A stretch of DNA of 40,422 bases from Candidatus Zixiibacteriota bacterium (GTDB taxonomy: Bacteria; Electryoneota; B3-LCP), in contig QZKQ01000044.1 in assembly GCA_003599535.1 (NCBI GenBank), forward strand, positions 1 through 40,422. Direction: 5' to 3'. Positions 24,938 through 33,415 of this stretch are shown here, piece after piece (the stretch's first letter is position 1; each line of letters opens with the position of its first letter). Below the pieces are notes generated by a model, which was not told where the DNA came from, made no database searches, and saw only the letters and a program-made list of their open reading frames with translations. The position numbers were made by a program, and so were the translations under genes.

Positions 24938-25879
24938 ATGCCGGTACGCATTCTGGACCCCGGCAGCCGCGAGGCTTTCGCCGGGCCTCTGGGCCGCCTG
25001 GCTACCCAAACGGGCAACTTCAATACCCGCCGCACCGGCCGCCGGATAAAAGAATTCGGCCTGTACCAGGTCCTGATCAACCTGTCGTGGCCGCGCTTCC
25101 TGGGCCTGATCCTGGCCGGCTACCTGGGGATCAACCTGCTCTTCGCCGGCCTCTACCTGCTGCTGGGAGTGGAAAACCTGCTGGGCAGCCGGGTGGATAC
25201 CTTTCTGCACTCCTTCCTGGATGCCTACTTCTTCAGCACCTTCACGCTGACCCTGGTGGGGTACGGCAACCTGGCGCCGCAGGGGCCGTGGGTCAACGCT
25301 GCGGCCGCCCTGGAGGCGCTGGCGGGATGGGTGGGATTCGCCTTGATTACGGGCATGGTGTTCCGGCGTTTCGCCCGGCCCGCCACCCGGATTCAGTTCA
25401 GCCCCTGCGCCGTCATCGCGCCCCGTGGAGGCGGCGCCAACCTGCAAATCCGCCTGGTCAACCCGCACAACGACGTGTTGCTGGATCTGCGGGCGGAAGT
25501 CCTGCTGCGCTGGACCGAGCCCCGCGACGGTGGCACGGACCAGCAGTGTCATTCGCTCGCCCTGGAGCAGTCCACCCTGGATCTCTTCCCCGCCCCCTGG
25601 ACCATCGTCCATCCCCTGGATGCAACCAGCCCGCTGCACGGCAAAAGCCCTGCCGACCTGGCCCGGGCCCAAGCCGAAATCGTGGTGGTGATCCGGGGGT
25701 TCGACCAGACCTACAGCCAGTTTATGTCCGCCGTTTTCTCCTACCGGTACGACGAGATCGTCTGGGGCGCCCGGTTCGTCCCCGCCTGCCACGCCGACCG
25801 GAAGGGCCGGCTGGTGGTAAACTTGCGCCGCCTGGGGAAGACCGAACCCGCGCCGCCCGAGGTTCAGGCCGGGAAGTGA
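24938..25879 (+). CDS. Inward-rectifier-type (Kir-like) potassium channel
   Basis: 313 residues. An N-terminal cytoplasmic part holds NTRRTGRRIKEFGLYQVLIN (a slide-helix-like start). Then come TM1 (about 53-77), the pore helix and the selectivity filter TLVGYG (105-110) in FTLTLVGYGNLAP, and TM2 (about 120-142). The C-terminal beta-rich domain (QFSPCAVIAPRGGGANLQIRLVN) matches the cytoplasmic domain of KirBac channels. The filter has Leu at the second position instead of the usual Thr/Ile/Val. It has its own Shine-Dalgarno sequence but no promoter between it and the methyltransferase, so it reads as the last gene of the operon. Confidence 0.85.
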   Translation: MPVRILDPGSREAFAGPLGRLATQTGNFNTRRTGRRIKEFGLYQVLINLSWPRFLGLILAGYLGINLLFAGLYLLLGVENLLGSRVDTFLHSFLDAYFFSTFTLTLVGYGNLAPQGPWVNAAAALEALAGWVGFALITGMVFRRFARPATRIQFSPCAVIAPRGGGANLQIRLVNPHNDVLLDLRAEVLLRWTEPRDGGTDQQCHSLALEQSTLDLFPAPWTIVHPLDATSPLHGKSPADLARAQAEIVVVIRGFDQTYSQFMSAVFSYRYDEIVWGARFVPACHADRKGRLVVNLRRLGKTEPAPPEVQAGK

Positions 25880-25942
25880 TCCGTTCCCCCGGTCACCGGG
25901 GCCCCGCCATAAAAAATTCTCAAAAAAAATTGCATTTCTCTC

Positions 25943-25971
25943 TTGCATTTTGCCCCTTTGTGCAGTATAAT
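25943..25971 (+). promoter_or_regulatory. lexA promoter
   Basis: TTGCAT (25943-25948), 17 bp, TATAAT (25966-25971). A direct repeat of TTGCATTT (25930-25937 and 25943-25950) overlaps the -35 and could be part of an operator for self-repression. The LexA box of this lineage is unknown, so that part is a guess. Confidence 0.8.
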
Positions 25972-26008
25972 AGGGTGAAGGATGAAAATCCGTGCAGTGA
26001 GGAGAGAA

Positions 26009-26632
26009 ATGAAAAAAGCATTGACTGAGCGCCAGCAGGCGGTGCTGGACTTTATCCGCCGGCAGGTGCAGCAGAAGGGATACCCCCCCTCCATTCGCGA
26101 AATCGGGCTGGAATTCGGCATCCGTTCGACCAACGGGGTGCGCACCATCCTGGAGGCGCTGGAGCGCAAGGGGGAAATCAGCCGGGCGCCGCGCCTCTCG
26201 CGCAGCATCGAGCTGGTGAAGCAGCCGGCTGCGCCGGTGCGTCCGACCGTGACCCGCATCCCCATCGTGGGGCGGGTGGCCGCGGGCATGCCGCTGCTGG
26301 CTGAACACAACGTGGACGGAACCCTCTCGATGGACCGCGACCTGGTCTCGGGGGAGAGCACCTTCGCCCTGCGGATCAAGGGAGATTCCATGGTGGGCGC
26401 GGGGATCTTCGACGGCGACCTGGTGTTTGCCCGGCCCCAGGGGGATTACCGGCGCGGCGACATCGTCGTGGCGGTGATCGGCGATGAGGCCACGGTGAAG
26501 TACTATCACCCGGAAAACGGCAACATCCGCCTGGAACCGGCCAACCGCTTCTTCGGCCCCCTGGTGGTGGACCGGGCGACGCCCGGGTTTTACCTGGCGG
26601 GCAAGGTGGTGGGCGTCTTTCGCAAGGTGTGA
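26009..26632 (+). CDS. lexA: LexA repressor
   Basis: 207 residues. The SOS repressor: DNA damage triggers RecA-aided self-cleavage. The winged helix domain (1 to about 70) has ALTERQQAVLDFI and PPSIREIG.EFGIRSTNGVRTIL. The cleavage site is Ala92-Gly93 (VAAGMP) and the catalytic pair is Ser127 (GDSMVGAGI) and Lys164 (ATVKYY). The start at 26009 has GGAGAG directly upstream and fits the family N-terminus better than the in-frame ATG at 25982. Behind its own promoter and not linked to the upstream operon. Confidence 0.97.
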   Translation: MKKALTERQQAVLDFIRRQVQQKGYPPSIREIGLEFGIRSTNGVRTILEALERKGEISRAPRLSRSIELVKQPAAPVRPTVTRIPIVGRVAAGMPLLAEHNVDGTLSMDRDLVSGESTFALRIKGDSMVGAGIFDGDLVFARPQGDYRRGDIVVAVIGDEATVKYYHPENGNIRLEPANRFFGPLVVDRATPGFYLAGKVVGVFRKV

Positions 26633-26787
26633 CGGCCGGCGCCGGGGGAGACCGATACCGGGGGGGGATTTCTGTCCCCTCGCGCGTCCCGGCTCCGCCC
26701 GGCTGACACCGCCGGAAAGCGGTCAGAGACTATAGCGGCGCGAAAGAAGCGGACCGCATACCGCAGACAGCACACCGCAAACATAAA

Positions 26788-26809
26788 GGGCGGCCATACC
26801 GGGCCGCCC
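26788..26809. terminator. Hairpin terminator between lexA and the LVIVD gene
   Basis: GGGCGGCC and GGCCGCCC arms. Read on the minus strand it is followed by TTTATGTTTG, and on the plus strand by CTCTTCTTT, so it may serve both converging genes. The stem is almost the same as that of the terminator at 16-42. Confidence 0.6.
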
Positions 26810-26852
26810 CTCTTCTTTGGTTGGAAAGTTGAAAAGTTGGAAAGTTGGAAAG

Positions 26853-29021
26853 TTATTTGAGCAGGACGACCTTCCGCGTCTGGACGAAGTCTCCCGCCTG
26901 CAGCCTCACCAGGTACACCCCCGAAGCCAACCCTGACCCATCGAACGTCACCGTGTGACTCCCGGCCTCCCGCCTGCCATCCACCAGCGTCGCCACCTCG
27001 CGGCCGGCGGTGTCGAACACCTCCAGCCGGACGTGAGAGGCGGCGGGGAGGTCAAAGCGGAGGGAGGTGCGAGGGTTGAAGGGGGAGGGACTGCAAGGAT
27101 GAAGGTGGTATGCCAGGCTGGTCCCAGGCCAATTGCTTGTCAGTACTGAAGCAGCTTGGGTGCAATCGAACATTGACACTTGAGAATTTGCGGCGACATA
27201 GGCATAGCCATCCTTGATTGCGATACTGCCAAGAGGAAGATGTCCAAGGCATTGATAAAATCCAACTTCCTGCGGATTGATTGGGTCATCAATATCATAA
27301 ATGGTAAGCCTATAAGTGGGCCAGCCCGCGGTAGCATATAGATAATGCCAGGAGGACTGAAGAGCACCCCATTCACCCGCAAGCGCATTCACTTCTAATG
27401 GCACTGCCGGATTGGAAATATTAAAAATGTGTAAACCCATTGTTGTAAATGATCTAACAACATATAAGAAATCTCCACACTTAAAAATTTGCCCTGCATT
27501 CCCTTCCAAAGCTATTTCATTTATTCTGACAGGATTGCTTGGATCAGATATGTCGTAGGTTACTAAACCCTCTTGTGAGTCAGCAATGTAAGCATAATTT
27601 CCATTCAATAATGCTTTATTTATTGAAGAGCCAAGAGAAGTTGTACTTAATATTGTCATATTTGCAGGGGAGCTTATATCAATCAAGTTAAACCCATAGT
27701 CGTGGCACAAAATCGCTAAATCGTCCTCTACATCAATGTTCCATGAAAAATCCATTTGTATATAGCCACAAAGCACTGGGTTTGATGGATCCGATACATC
27801 CACTGACCTCATGCCAAAAAAGTGATCAACCAAATAGGCATAGTTTCCTTCTACATCAATATCTCTGATCAAGTCAGAGTAACCACCGGGTATACACCAG
27901 CCGGTTAACTGCAGTTGTGAAAAAGTTACGATTTCAAAGATCTGAAGTCCCCCCGAAGCTGCGGCCACAAATGCGTGATTCCCCGAAATCACAACATCGT
28001 AAGCATTCCCCGGGAAGGGGATGAAGGCTACTTCAACAGGTGTAACGGGCTGCTCCACATTTAAAATTCGTACTCCTAATTCAAGCGTGACTACAAAAGC
28101 ATGGTCTTGCCCTGTAGCGACATCCAAAGTCTGGCCCGATAAGCCAGACCAGACATAGAATCCTACCTCGGTCGGATTAGTGGGTAAACTGACATCGATC
28201 ACGCGTAATCCAGCGTCCTCATCAGCCACATAGGCATAGTTGCCATAAACGGACACAGCCCTAGCGTCATACGGTGTATCGCAGATGCCTAGGATGAAAG
28301 GAACTGCTGGGGTAGAAACATCCACCAGGATTAATCCAGCTTCTCTGGAAGCAAGATAGGCCACCCCATCAACAACTTTGATGTCACGGGGTTGATAAGC
28401 CAAGTTCAGGTATGAAATGAATTGTGGAGTGGAAGGAACAGAAATATCCGTCAGCATAAATCCAAGGCCCGTGGAAGAATATAGAATATTTCCGCCAACG
28501 AAAATCGCTTCCGTACTCCCCAAAGTATCAATAACTGCCTGTTGACAAGGATGATTCGGGTCGGATATATTTACCACCTCCAGACCCCAATATGATTCAG
28601 CGATGTACGTATAATCCCCTGAAACATCAATATCCACTGCCCAACCTGAAGACGCAAGATAGTTGCCTAGGAGTATCGGAGCCTCAGGATTTATTACGTC
28701 AATTATACTGATTCCATACCAACCGGCCAAATAAGCGTAATTGCCTTCCACCGTGATATCTGTCGGTTCATTATCAAGCGACAAGGCGGATAATAAAATC
28801 GGTATCGCCGGATTGGTGATATCCGCGATAATCAAACCTGCGACGCCGTCTGCGATGTAAGCAATATTCCCCTGAATGCAGACACCTCGCGTTGCGCCCC
28901 CGTATATCAGCTGGTTGGCCAGGGTCACATTCAAGCTATCCTGCCCCCACGCGGCGGTGGACAGTAGGGCAGTGTAGATTACTGCAACAGCGGTTTTAGC
29001 GGTCAAGGGCGGTCTCCCCAA
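26853..29021 (-). CDS. Secreted LVIVD-repeat protein with C-terminal sorting tag
   Basis: 722 residues. A signal peptide ends near AAWGQD. About residues 30-640 are tandem LVIVD-type blades (YAYLAGWYGISIIDVINPEAP, YAYVADEDAGLRVIDVSLP and many more), predicting one or more beta-propellers. The last about 80 residues (FNPRTSLRFDLPA...VFDTAGREVATLVDG...GVYLVRLQ...RKVVLLK) are a T9SS/FlgD-like sorting tag. It should be exported and displayed or released at the cell surface; the ligand is unknown. The start is a TTG at 29021; a second TTG at 29006 with GGGGAGA before it gives a shorter signal peptide and is about as likely. The body is much more AT-rich than the tag and than the neighbours. Confidence 0.88.
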   Translation of the reverse strand: MGRPPLTAKTAVAVIYTALLSTAAWGQDSLNVTLANQLIYGGATRGVCIQGNIAYIADGVAGLIIADITNPAIPILLSALSLDNEPTDITVEGNYAYLAGWYGISIIDVINPEAPILLGNYLASSGWAVDIDVSGDYTYIAESYWGLEVVNISDPNHPCQQAVIDTLGSTEAIFVGGNILYSSTGLGFMLTDISVPSTPQFISYLNLAYQPRDIKVVDGVAYLASREAGLILVDVSTPAVPFILGICDTPYDARAVSVYGNYAYVADEDAGLRVIDVSLPTNPTEVGFYVWSGLSGQTLDVATGQDHAFVVTLELGVRILNVEQPVTPVEVAFIPFPGNAYDVVISGNHAFVAAASGGLQIFEIVTFSQLQLTGWCIPGGYSDLIRDIDVEGNYAYLVDHFFGMRSVDVSDPSNPVLCGYIQMDFSWNIDVEDDLAILCHDYGFNLIDISSPANMTILSTTSLGSSINKALLNGNYAYIADSQEGLVTYDISDPSNPVRINEIALEGNAGQIFKCGDFLYVVRSFTTMGLHIFNISNPAVPLEVNALAGEWGALQSSWHYLYATAGWPTYRLTIYDIDDPINPQEVGFYQCLGHLPLGSIAIKDGYAYVAANSQVSMFDCTQAASVLTSNWPGTSLAYHLHPCSPSPFNPRTSLRFDLPAASHVRLEVFDTAGREVATLVDGRREAGSHTVTFDGSGLASGVYLVRLQAGDFVQTRKVVLLK

Positions 29022-29038
29022 GTTTAGTAAACCTCCCT

Positions 29039-29067
29039 AATATACAACCCGTTTCTGATTTTGTCAA
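29039..29067 (-). promoter_or_regulatory. Sigma70-type promoter of the LVIVD gene
   Basis: Minus strand: TTGACA (29062-29067), 17 bp, TATATT (29039-29044). The transcript would start near 29032, at the GGGAGG that would serve the TTG at 29021; this tight fit makes the downstream TTG at 29006 worth considering. Confidence 0.8.
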
Positions 29068-29119
29068 GCCCCATCGCAAAAATAATCTATTGTTTCCCTC
29101 TTGCCTCCCCCAAACATTT

Positions 29120-29282
29120 CGACCCCGTTCGGGGTCGTGAGAAGAGGAGGGGAATCGCTGGTCTCCGTAGGTTTTCCCGCAGGAACCACTGCGTGGCACG
29201 CTACGGCTATTCATATTCAACCCTGACGGGTTGTTGGCCACGACAAAGCGTGGCCCTCCGAATTTAACCCTGACGGGGTGTC
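29120..29282. repeat. REP-like cluster
   Basis: Contains CGACCCCGTTCGGGGTCG (29120-29137), two AACCCTGACGGG hairpins (from about 29219 and 29266) and between them the palindrome GGCCACGACAAAGCGTGGCC plus CTCCGAA (29236-29262), which is shared with 7931-7977. No gene was seen in the cluster. Confidence 0.65.
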
Positions 29283-29292
29283 CGCCGGGATT

Positions 29293-29477
<185 letters not shown>

Positions 29478-29490
29478 TTTTCCAGCCCCC

Positions 29491-30960
29491 CTACTCCACC
29501 CTTATCCTCCCTTCCACCCGCGCGTCCACTTCCCCGGCCTGTTGCAGGGCGGCGGCGGTCAGGTCGCGGTCGGTCCAGCCCAGGTCGGTCACGAGGCGGT
29601 CTTCCAGGGCAAAACCGAAGTACTTCTCCGCGTGCGCGGCGATGTACTCGTTGGCGGCCACGCCGTAGATCCCCTCCGGGTCCACCGGTTCGCCCCCGAC
29701 GCTCAGTTCCAGAACCTCCCCGCTCTCCCGCCGCACCCGGTAACGCAGGCCGGATACCTGCAACAAGTCCCGGCTCTGATTCGCCTGGAAGAGGACCGCC
29801 CGGCGCAGCTCTTCCCCCGACAGGTCGAACCCCACGAGGCGGTTGCCGAAGGGGTGCAGTTCCCACACTTGGCGCAGGGTCACCGGCCCGGCGGGAAGGT
29901 CGGCGCGCAGCCCGCCGGAATTCATGAAGGCCACGGGCCGGCCGGTCAGCCGGGCCGTGGCGTCGGCGACCCAGTTGCCCACGTTGCTTTCGCCCGCTTC
30001 GGATCGCACCCAGGGGCGCGCCAGCCGCCCCACCACGCGGTCCAGTTCGGCGGAAACGGCGGTTTCCTGCGCCCGGACCAGGCTGCCCACTTCGGCCCGC
30101 ACCGCCAGCCCGGCTTCGGCCCGCACCGGCAGCAGCCGCCCGGTGAAGGCGACCAGCCGCCCGGCGGCGGTATCCACCTCCGCGCGGAACAGCCCCAGGT
30201 ACTTCCCCTGTTCCCCGGCCTGCAGGATCGGCACTCCGGCCTCCACCAGCGGCTCGAACAGTTCGGCGTGGCGGTGGCCGCCGACAATGGCTTCCAGGCG
30301 GGGGCAGGCGCGGGCCAGGGCGCGGTCGGCCTCCACCCCCTGGTGAGTCAGGGCGATCTGCACCTCGCTGACGGCCTCCAGGCTGTCCAGCAGGCGGTTG
30401 ACGGCCGCGGCGGGATCGGTGGTCCGCAGCCCGCCCAGGTTGCCGGGAAGCACGGATTGGGCCAGCCCGGGCAGAGTGACGCCGATGACCGCCACCCGCA
30501 AGGCGGAGCGTTCCAGCACCACGCAGGGCGGGAAGGCGGGCGCGCCGGCGCTGTCGGCCAGGTTGGCGCAGACCACGGGGAAGCGGGCTTGGGCCAACCG
30601 GGCTCGAAGGGTATCCCAGCCGTAGTCGAATTCGTGGTTGCCGGGGACGAAGGCGTCGGGGCGCAGCAGGTTCAGCAGGGCGATCTGGGAGGCGCCGCGG
30701 GTCAGGCTGGACACGGGGGTGCCGGTGAATTCGTCGCCGGCGTGCAGGGCCAGGGCCTCGGGGTGGGCGGCGCGCAGGGAATCGAGCATCCAAGCCAGCC
30801 GGGCGGCCCCGCCCACTACCGCCGAATCGCCCTCCAGCGCCGTCACCCAGGGCTGGTTGCGGGCGTGGAAGTCATTCCAGTGGATCAGGGTGAGGGGTTC
30901 GGTGGGACGGGCGGGAACGGCCGGAAGGGCGAGGAGGACCAGGAGCAGGAGAATATTCAT
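29491..30960 (-). CDS. Secreted 5'-nucleotidase/metallophosphoesterase (UshA-like)
   Basis: 489 residues. A signal peptide (MNILLLLVLLALPAVPA) precedes the metallophosphatase domain: LIHWNDFHARN, GDEFTGTP, GNHEFDYGW and GGHRHAEL supply the two-metal site. The C-terminal 5'-nucleotidase domain (NSGGLRADLPAGPVTLRQV...HPFGNRLVGFDLSGEEL) binds the nucleoside. It should release phosphate from nucleotides or similar esters outside the inner membrane. Its ATG overlaps the ftsX stop (ATGA), so it is translationally coupled as the last gene of the operon. Confidence 0.92.
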   Translation of the reverse strand: MNILLLLVLLALPAVPARPTEPLTLIHWNDFHARNQPWVTALEGDSAVVGGAARLAWMLDSLRAAHPEALALHAGDEFTGTPVSSLTRGASQIALLNLLRPDAFVPGNHEFDYGWDTLRARLAQARFPVVCANLADSAGAPAFPPCVVLERSALRVAVIGVTLPGLAQSVLPGNLGGLRTTDPAAAVNRLLDSLEAVSEVQIALTHQGVEADRALARACPRLEAIVGGHRHAELFEPLVEAGVPILQAGEQGKYLGLFRAEVDTAAGRLVAFTGRLLPVRAEAGLAVRAEVGSLVRAQETAVSAELDRVVGRLARPWVRSEAGESNVGNWVADATARLTGRPVAFMNSGGLRADLPAGPVTLRQVWELHPFGNRLVGFDLSGEELRRAVLFQANQSRDLLQVSGLRYRVRRESGEVLELSVGGEPVDPEGIYGVAANEYIAAHAEKYFGFALEDRLVTDLGWTDRDLTAAALQQAGEVDARVEGRIRVE

Positions 30961-31817
30961 AATTTCAGGTATCTTCCCACCGCCAGCAGGCCGCCGGGCA
31001 TGCCCAACAGACCGCCCAGGGGAATCAGCAGCCAGAGGTGCGGCAGGGCCAGACCCAAACCGGGAGCCAGTTGGGTCTGCAGGACCACCGCCGCGACCGA
31101 GAGCAGCGCCGCTCCGCAGGCTCCGCCCATCATTCCCAGGATGGCCCCCTGCACCAGGTAGGCGCCGCGCAGGGTTTCCGGAGTGGCCCCCATCAGCCCC
31201 ATCAGGTGGATGGCCTCGCGCTGGGCTTCGATCTTCAGGCGCACGGCGTTCCAGGTCAGCCCCAGGGCCAGCAGCAGCGCAGCGCCGCCCAGAAAGGCTC
31301 CCCAGCGGGCCACCCGCTGCCGTCCGTTGTGGATCAGGGCCAGCAGGTGGGGGTCGTACACCAGTTCCTCGAGGCCTTCCACCGCGCCCAGCCGCTGCAC
31401 CAGGGCCTGGGCCGAATCAGGGCGCAGGTAGTCCGGCGGCAGGGTCAGGCGGAAGGAGGCGGGCAGGGGGTTCTCGTCCAAGACATTGAACAGGTCGGGG
31501 TCGAATTCGGCGGCGAAGCGCGCGGCGGCTTCGGCGCGGGAGACGTAGGTCACGGTCCAGCGGGAATTCATGGCCTGGAGCTGCCGCAGGAGGGTGGGAT
31601 GCTGATCTTCGGGCAGGCCGGGGGAGATAAAGGCTTCGAACTGGAACTGGCGCAGGAGGGTGCCGGCCAGACGCTGGAGGTTCAGCCCGGCGTAGTAGAA
31701 AAAGCCCAGCATGCCGCAGGCCAGGGTCGCGGCCGCCACCGCGGTGAAGGAATGGAACGCATTGCGGCGGATGCCCTGCCAGCCTTCGCGCAGGACGAAC
31801 GAGAGGCGGGGTCTCAT
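30957..31817 (-). CDS. ftsX: Cell division ABC transporter permease FtsX
   Basis: 286 residues with the FtsX layout: a short cytoplasmic start, TM1 (about 25-48), an extracytoplasmic domain (about 50-170; FEAFISP and ENPLPASFRLTL are the family marks), then three TM segments. Together with FtsE it controls cell-wall hydrolases at the septum. It overlaps ftsE upstream and the nucleotidase gene downstream by ATGA. Confidence 0.92.
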   Translation of the reverse strand: MRPRLSFVLREGWQGIRRNAFHSFTAVAAATLACGMLGFFYYAGLNLQRLAGTLLRQFQFEAFISPGLPEDQHPTLLRQLQAMNSRWTVTYVSRAEAAARFAAEFDPDLFNVLDENPLPASFRLTLPPDYLRPDSAQALVQRLGAVEGLEELVYDPHLLALIHNGRQRVARWGAFLGGAALLLALGLTWNAVRLKIEAQREAIHLMGLMGATPETLRGAYLVQGAILGMMGGACGAALLSVAAVVLQTQLAPGLGLALPHLWLLIPLGGLLGMPGGLLAVGRYLKL

Positions 31818-32482
31818 AGGATCCCTCCGCCGGCGGACGCCAGCCGCCCTTCTTTCAGGCGCAGGGTGAACCGCGCGACCCCGTCGAAAGCCTGGGGCTG
31901 GTGAGTCGCCGCCAGGATGGTGGTCCCTTCTGCGTTGACCTGGCGCAGCAGCTCCACGATCTCTGCGCCGGCCTGGGCGTCAATGTTGGTCAGCGGTTCG
32001 TCGGCCAGGAGGATAAAGGGGCGGACCACCAGGGCCCGGGCCAGGGCCGCTTTCTTCTGTTCCCCGGAAGAGAGTTCGCCGGGGCGGGAGTTTACCCGCT
32101 TCTGCAGGCCGAAGCGGTAGAGCATGCGGTTGGCCAGCAGGTGCACGCGGTGGGAGGATTCCCCGGAGATGCGCAGCGGCAGGGCCACGTTCTCGAAGAT
32201 GGTGCGGTCGGGCAGGAGGCGGGATTCGGGAAAGACGATGCCCATCTTGCGGCGCAGCAGGGCCCGTTCGTGAGGATTCACCGCATGGCGGAATTTCCCT
32301 TCGATCATGACCTGGCCGGACTGGGGCAGGAGGTCGAGGTAAATGAGGCGCAGAATGGTGGTCTTGCCCGCTCCGGTGTGCCCCGCCAGGAGGGCGAAAT
32401 CGCCGCGCTCGAGGGCGAAGGAGACGTCCTCCACGCCGCGGCCGTTGGCATGCTGGTGGGTGACCTTGAGGAAGCGGATCAC
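31814..32482 (-). CDS. ftsE: Cell division ATP-binding protein FtsE
   Basis: 222 residues. Walker A GHTGAGKTT (about 34-42), Q loop in MGIVFPESRLLPD, ABC signature LSSGEQKKAALARALV, Walker B ILLADEPLTNID. It drives FtsX. The Q loop region reads FPESRLL where the usual FtsE has FQDFRLL, so Gln is replaced by Pro-Glu at this point. The ATG overlaps the coaD stop. Confidence 0.92.
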   Translation of the reverse strand: MIRFLKVTHQHANGRGVEDVSFALERGDFALLAGHTGAGKTTILRLIYLDLLPQSGQVMIEGKFRHAVNPHERALLRRKMGIVFPESRLLPDRTIFENVALPLRISGESSHRVHLLANRMLYRFGLQKRVNSRPGELSSGEQKKAALARALVVRPFILLADEPLTNIDAQAGAEIVELLRQVNAEGTTILAATHQPQAFDGVARFTLRLKEGRLASAGGGIL

Positions 32483-32991
32483 GATGCAGGGGAGGCGAAC
32501 TTTTCCAGCAGGCGCCGGGCCACGCCGGGCGGCACGAAGGGGGAGACGTCGCCGCCGAAGCGGGCCACTTCCCGCACGATGGACGAATTCAGGTACGTAT
32601 AATTGACGTGGGGCATCAAAAAGACGGTGTTAACCCGGGGGGCCAGCTTGCGGTTCATCAGGGCCATCTGGAATTCGAATTCGAAGTCGGACACGGCCCG
32701 CAATCCGCGGATCAGGGCCACGGCGCCCTGGTCGCGGGCGAATTCCACCATCAGCCCCGGCACTTCCGCCACCGTCACCGTGGGCAGATTGCAGACCGCC
32801 TCCAGGATCATCGCCTTGCGCTCTTCCAGGCTGAACAGGGGGTTCTTGCCGGGATTGAACGCCAGGGCCACGATGACCCGGTCAAACAGGCTGACCGCCC
32901 GTTCCAGGATGTCCAGGTGGCCGAAGGTGATGGGGTCGAAGGACCCGGGGTAGATGGCCACTTTAGGCGCAATTGCGTTCGGTTCCGCCAT
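32479..32991 (-). CDS. coaD: Phosphopantetheine adenylyltransferase
   Basis: 170 residues. Fourth step of coenzyme A synthesis: 4'-phosphopantetheine plus ATP gives dephospho-CoA. YPGSFDPITFGHLDI (about 13-27) is the nucleotidyltransferase motif; LIRGLRAVSDFEFEFQMALMNRKL and NSSIVREVARFGGD are standard. The start at 32991 has AGGA six bases ahead and lies inside the end of the upstream gene; an in-frame ATG at 33024 gives 11 extra non-family residues. Confidence 0.95.
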   Translation of the reverse strand: MAEPNAIAPKVAIYPGSFDPITFGHLDILERAVSLFDRVIVALAFNPGKNPLFSLEERKAMILEAVCNLPTVTVAEVPGLMVEFARDQGAVALIRGLRAVSDFEFEFQMALMNRKLAPRVNTVFLMPHVNYTYLNSSIVREVARFGGDVSPFVPPGVARRLLEKFASPAS

Positions 32992-33415
32992 AGCAATCCT
33001 GGGGACAGTACTTATCCATGACAATCTGCATGCCGCCGCGGCGCGGCTGGAAGGTCACCCGATCCATGAGGTGGCGCATGATCAGGAGGCCGCGGCCGGA
33101 GGTTTTCAGCAGGTTCTGTTCCTGGCGCGGGTCGGGGACGGTTTCGGGCTGGAAACCGGTTCCCTGATCGCGGACCACCAGGCGCAGGTAACGGGAGCAG
33201 ACGTAGAAGCGGATCAGGACTTTGCGGGCGGGATCCAGCTTGTTGCCGTGCACCATGGCGTTGTTGACCGCTTCGGAGATGGAGATGGCCACGTCGTCCA
33301 GAATTTCCCGGGGCAGCGCCAGGTTGCGGAACAGGCCTTCGGTGAACTGGTCCACGTCCGCCAGGTGGTCCAGAGTGCTGGGGACGCTCAGTTCCCCCAC
33401 CTTCTTCAGCGGCAT
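32963..33415 (-). CDS. Anti-sigma-factor-type kinase (RsbW/SpoIIAB-like)
   Basis: 150 residues, a single GHKL ATPase domain: N box ISEAVNNAMVHGN (about 47-59), G1 box RDQGTGFQP (about 82-90), G2 box SGRGLLIMRHLMD. Family members bind a sigma factor or other target and phosphorylate the serine of a STAS antagonist. The tail KYCPQDCYGGTERNCA adds three Cys not seen in the standard family. Its ATG overlaps the phosphatase stop. No sigma factor gene lies in the window. Confidence 0.88.
   Translation of the reverse strand: MPLKKVGELSVPSTLDHLADVDQFTEGLFRNLALPREILDDVAISISEAVNNAMVHGNKLDPARKVLIRFYVCSRYLRLVVRDQGTGFQPETVPDPRQEQNLLKTSGRGLLIMRHLMDRVTFQPRRGGMQIVMDKYCPQDCYGGTERNCA

Noticed and set aside
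24317-26509. 730-residue minus-strand frame across four genes
   Set aside because: Runs opposite the methyltransferase, channel and lexA genes, all of which are clear families.
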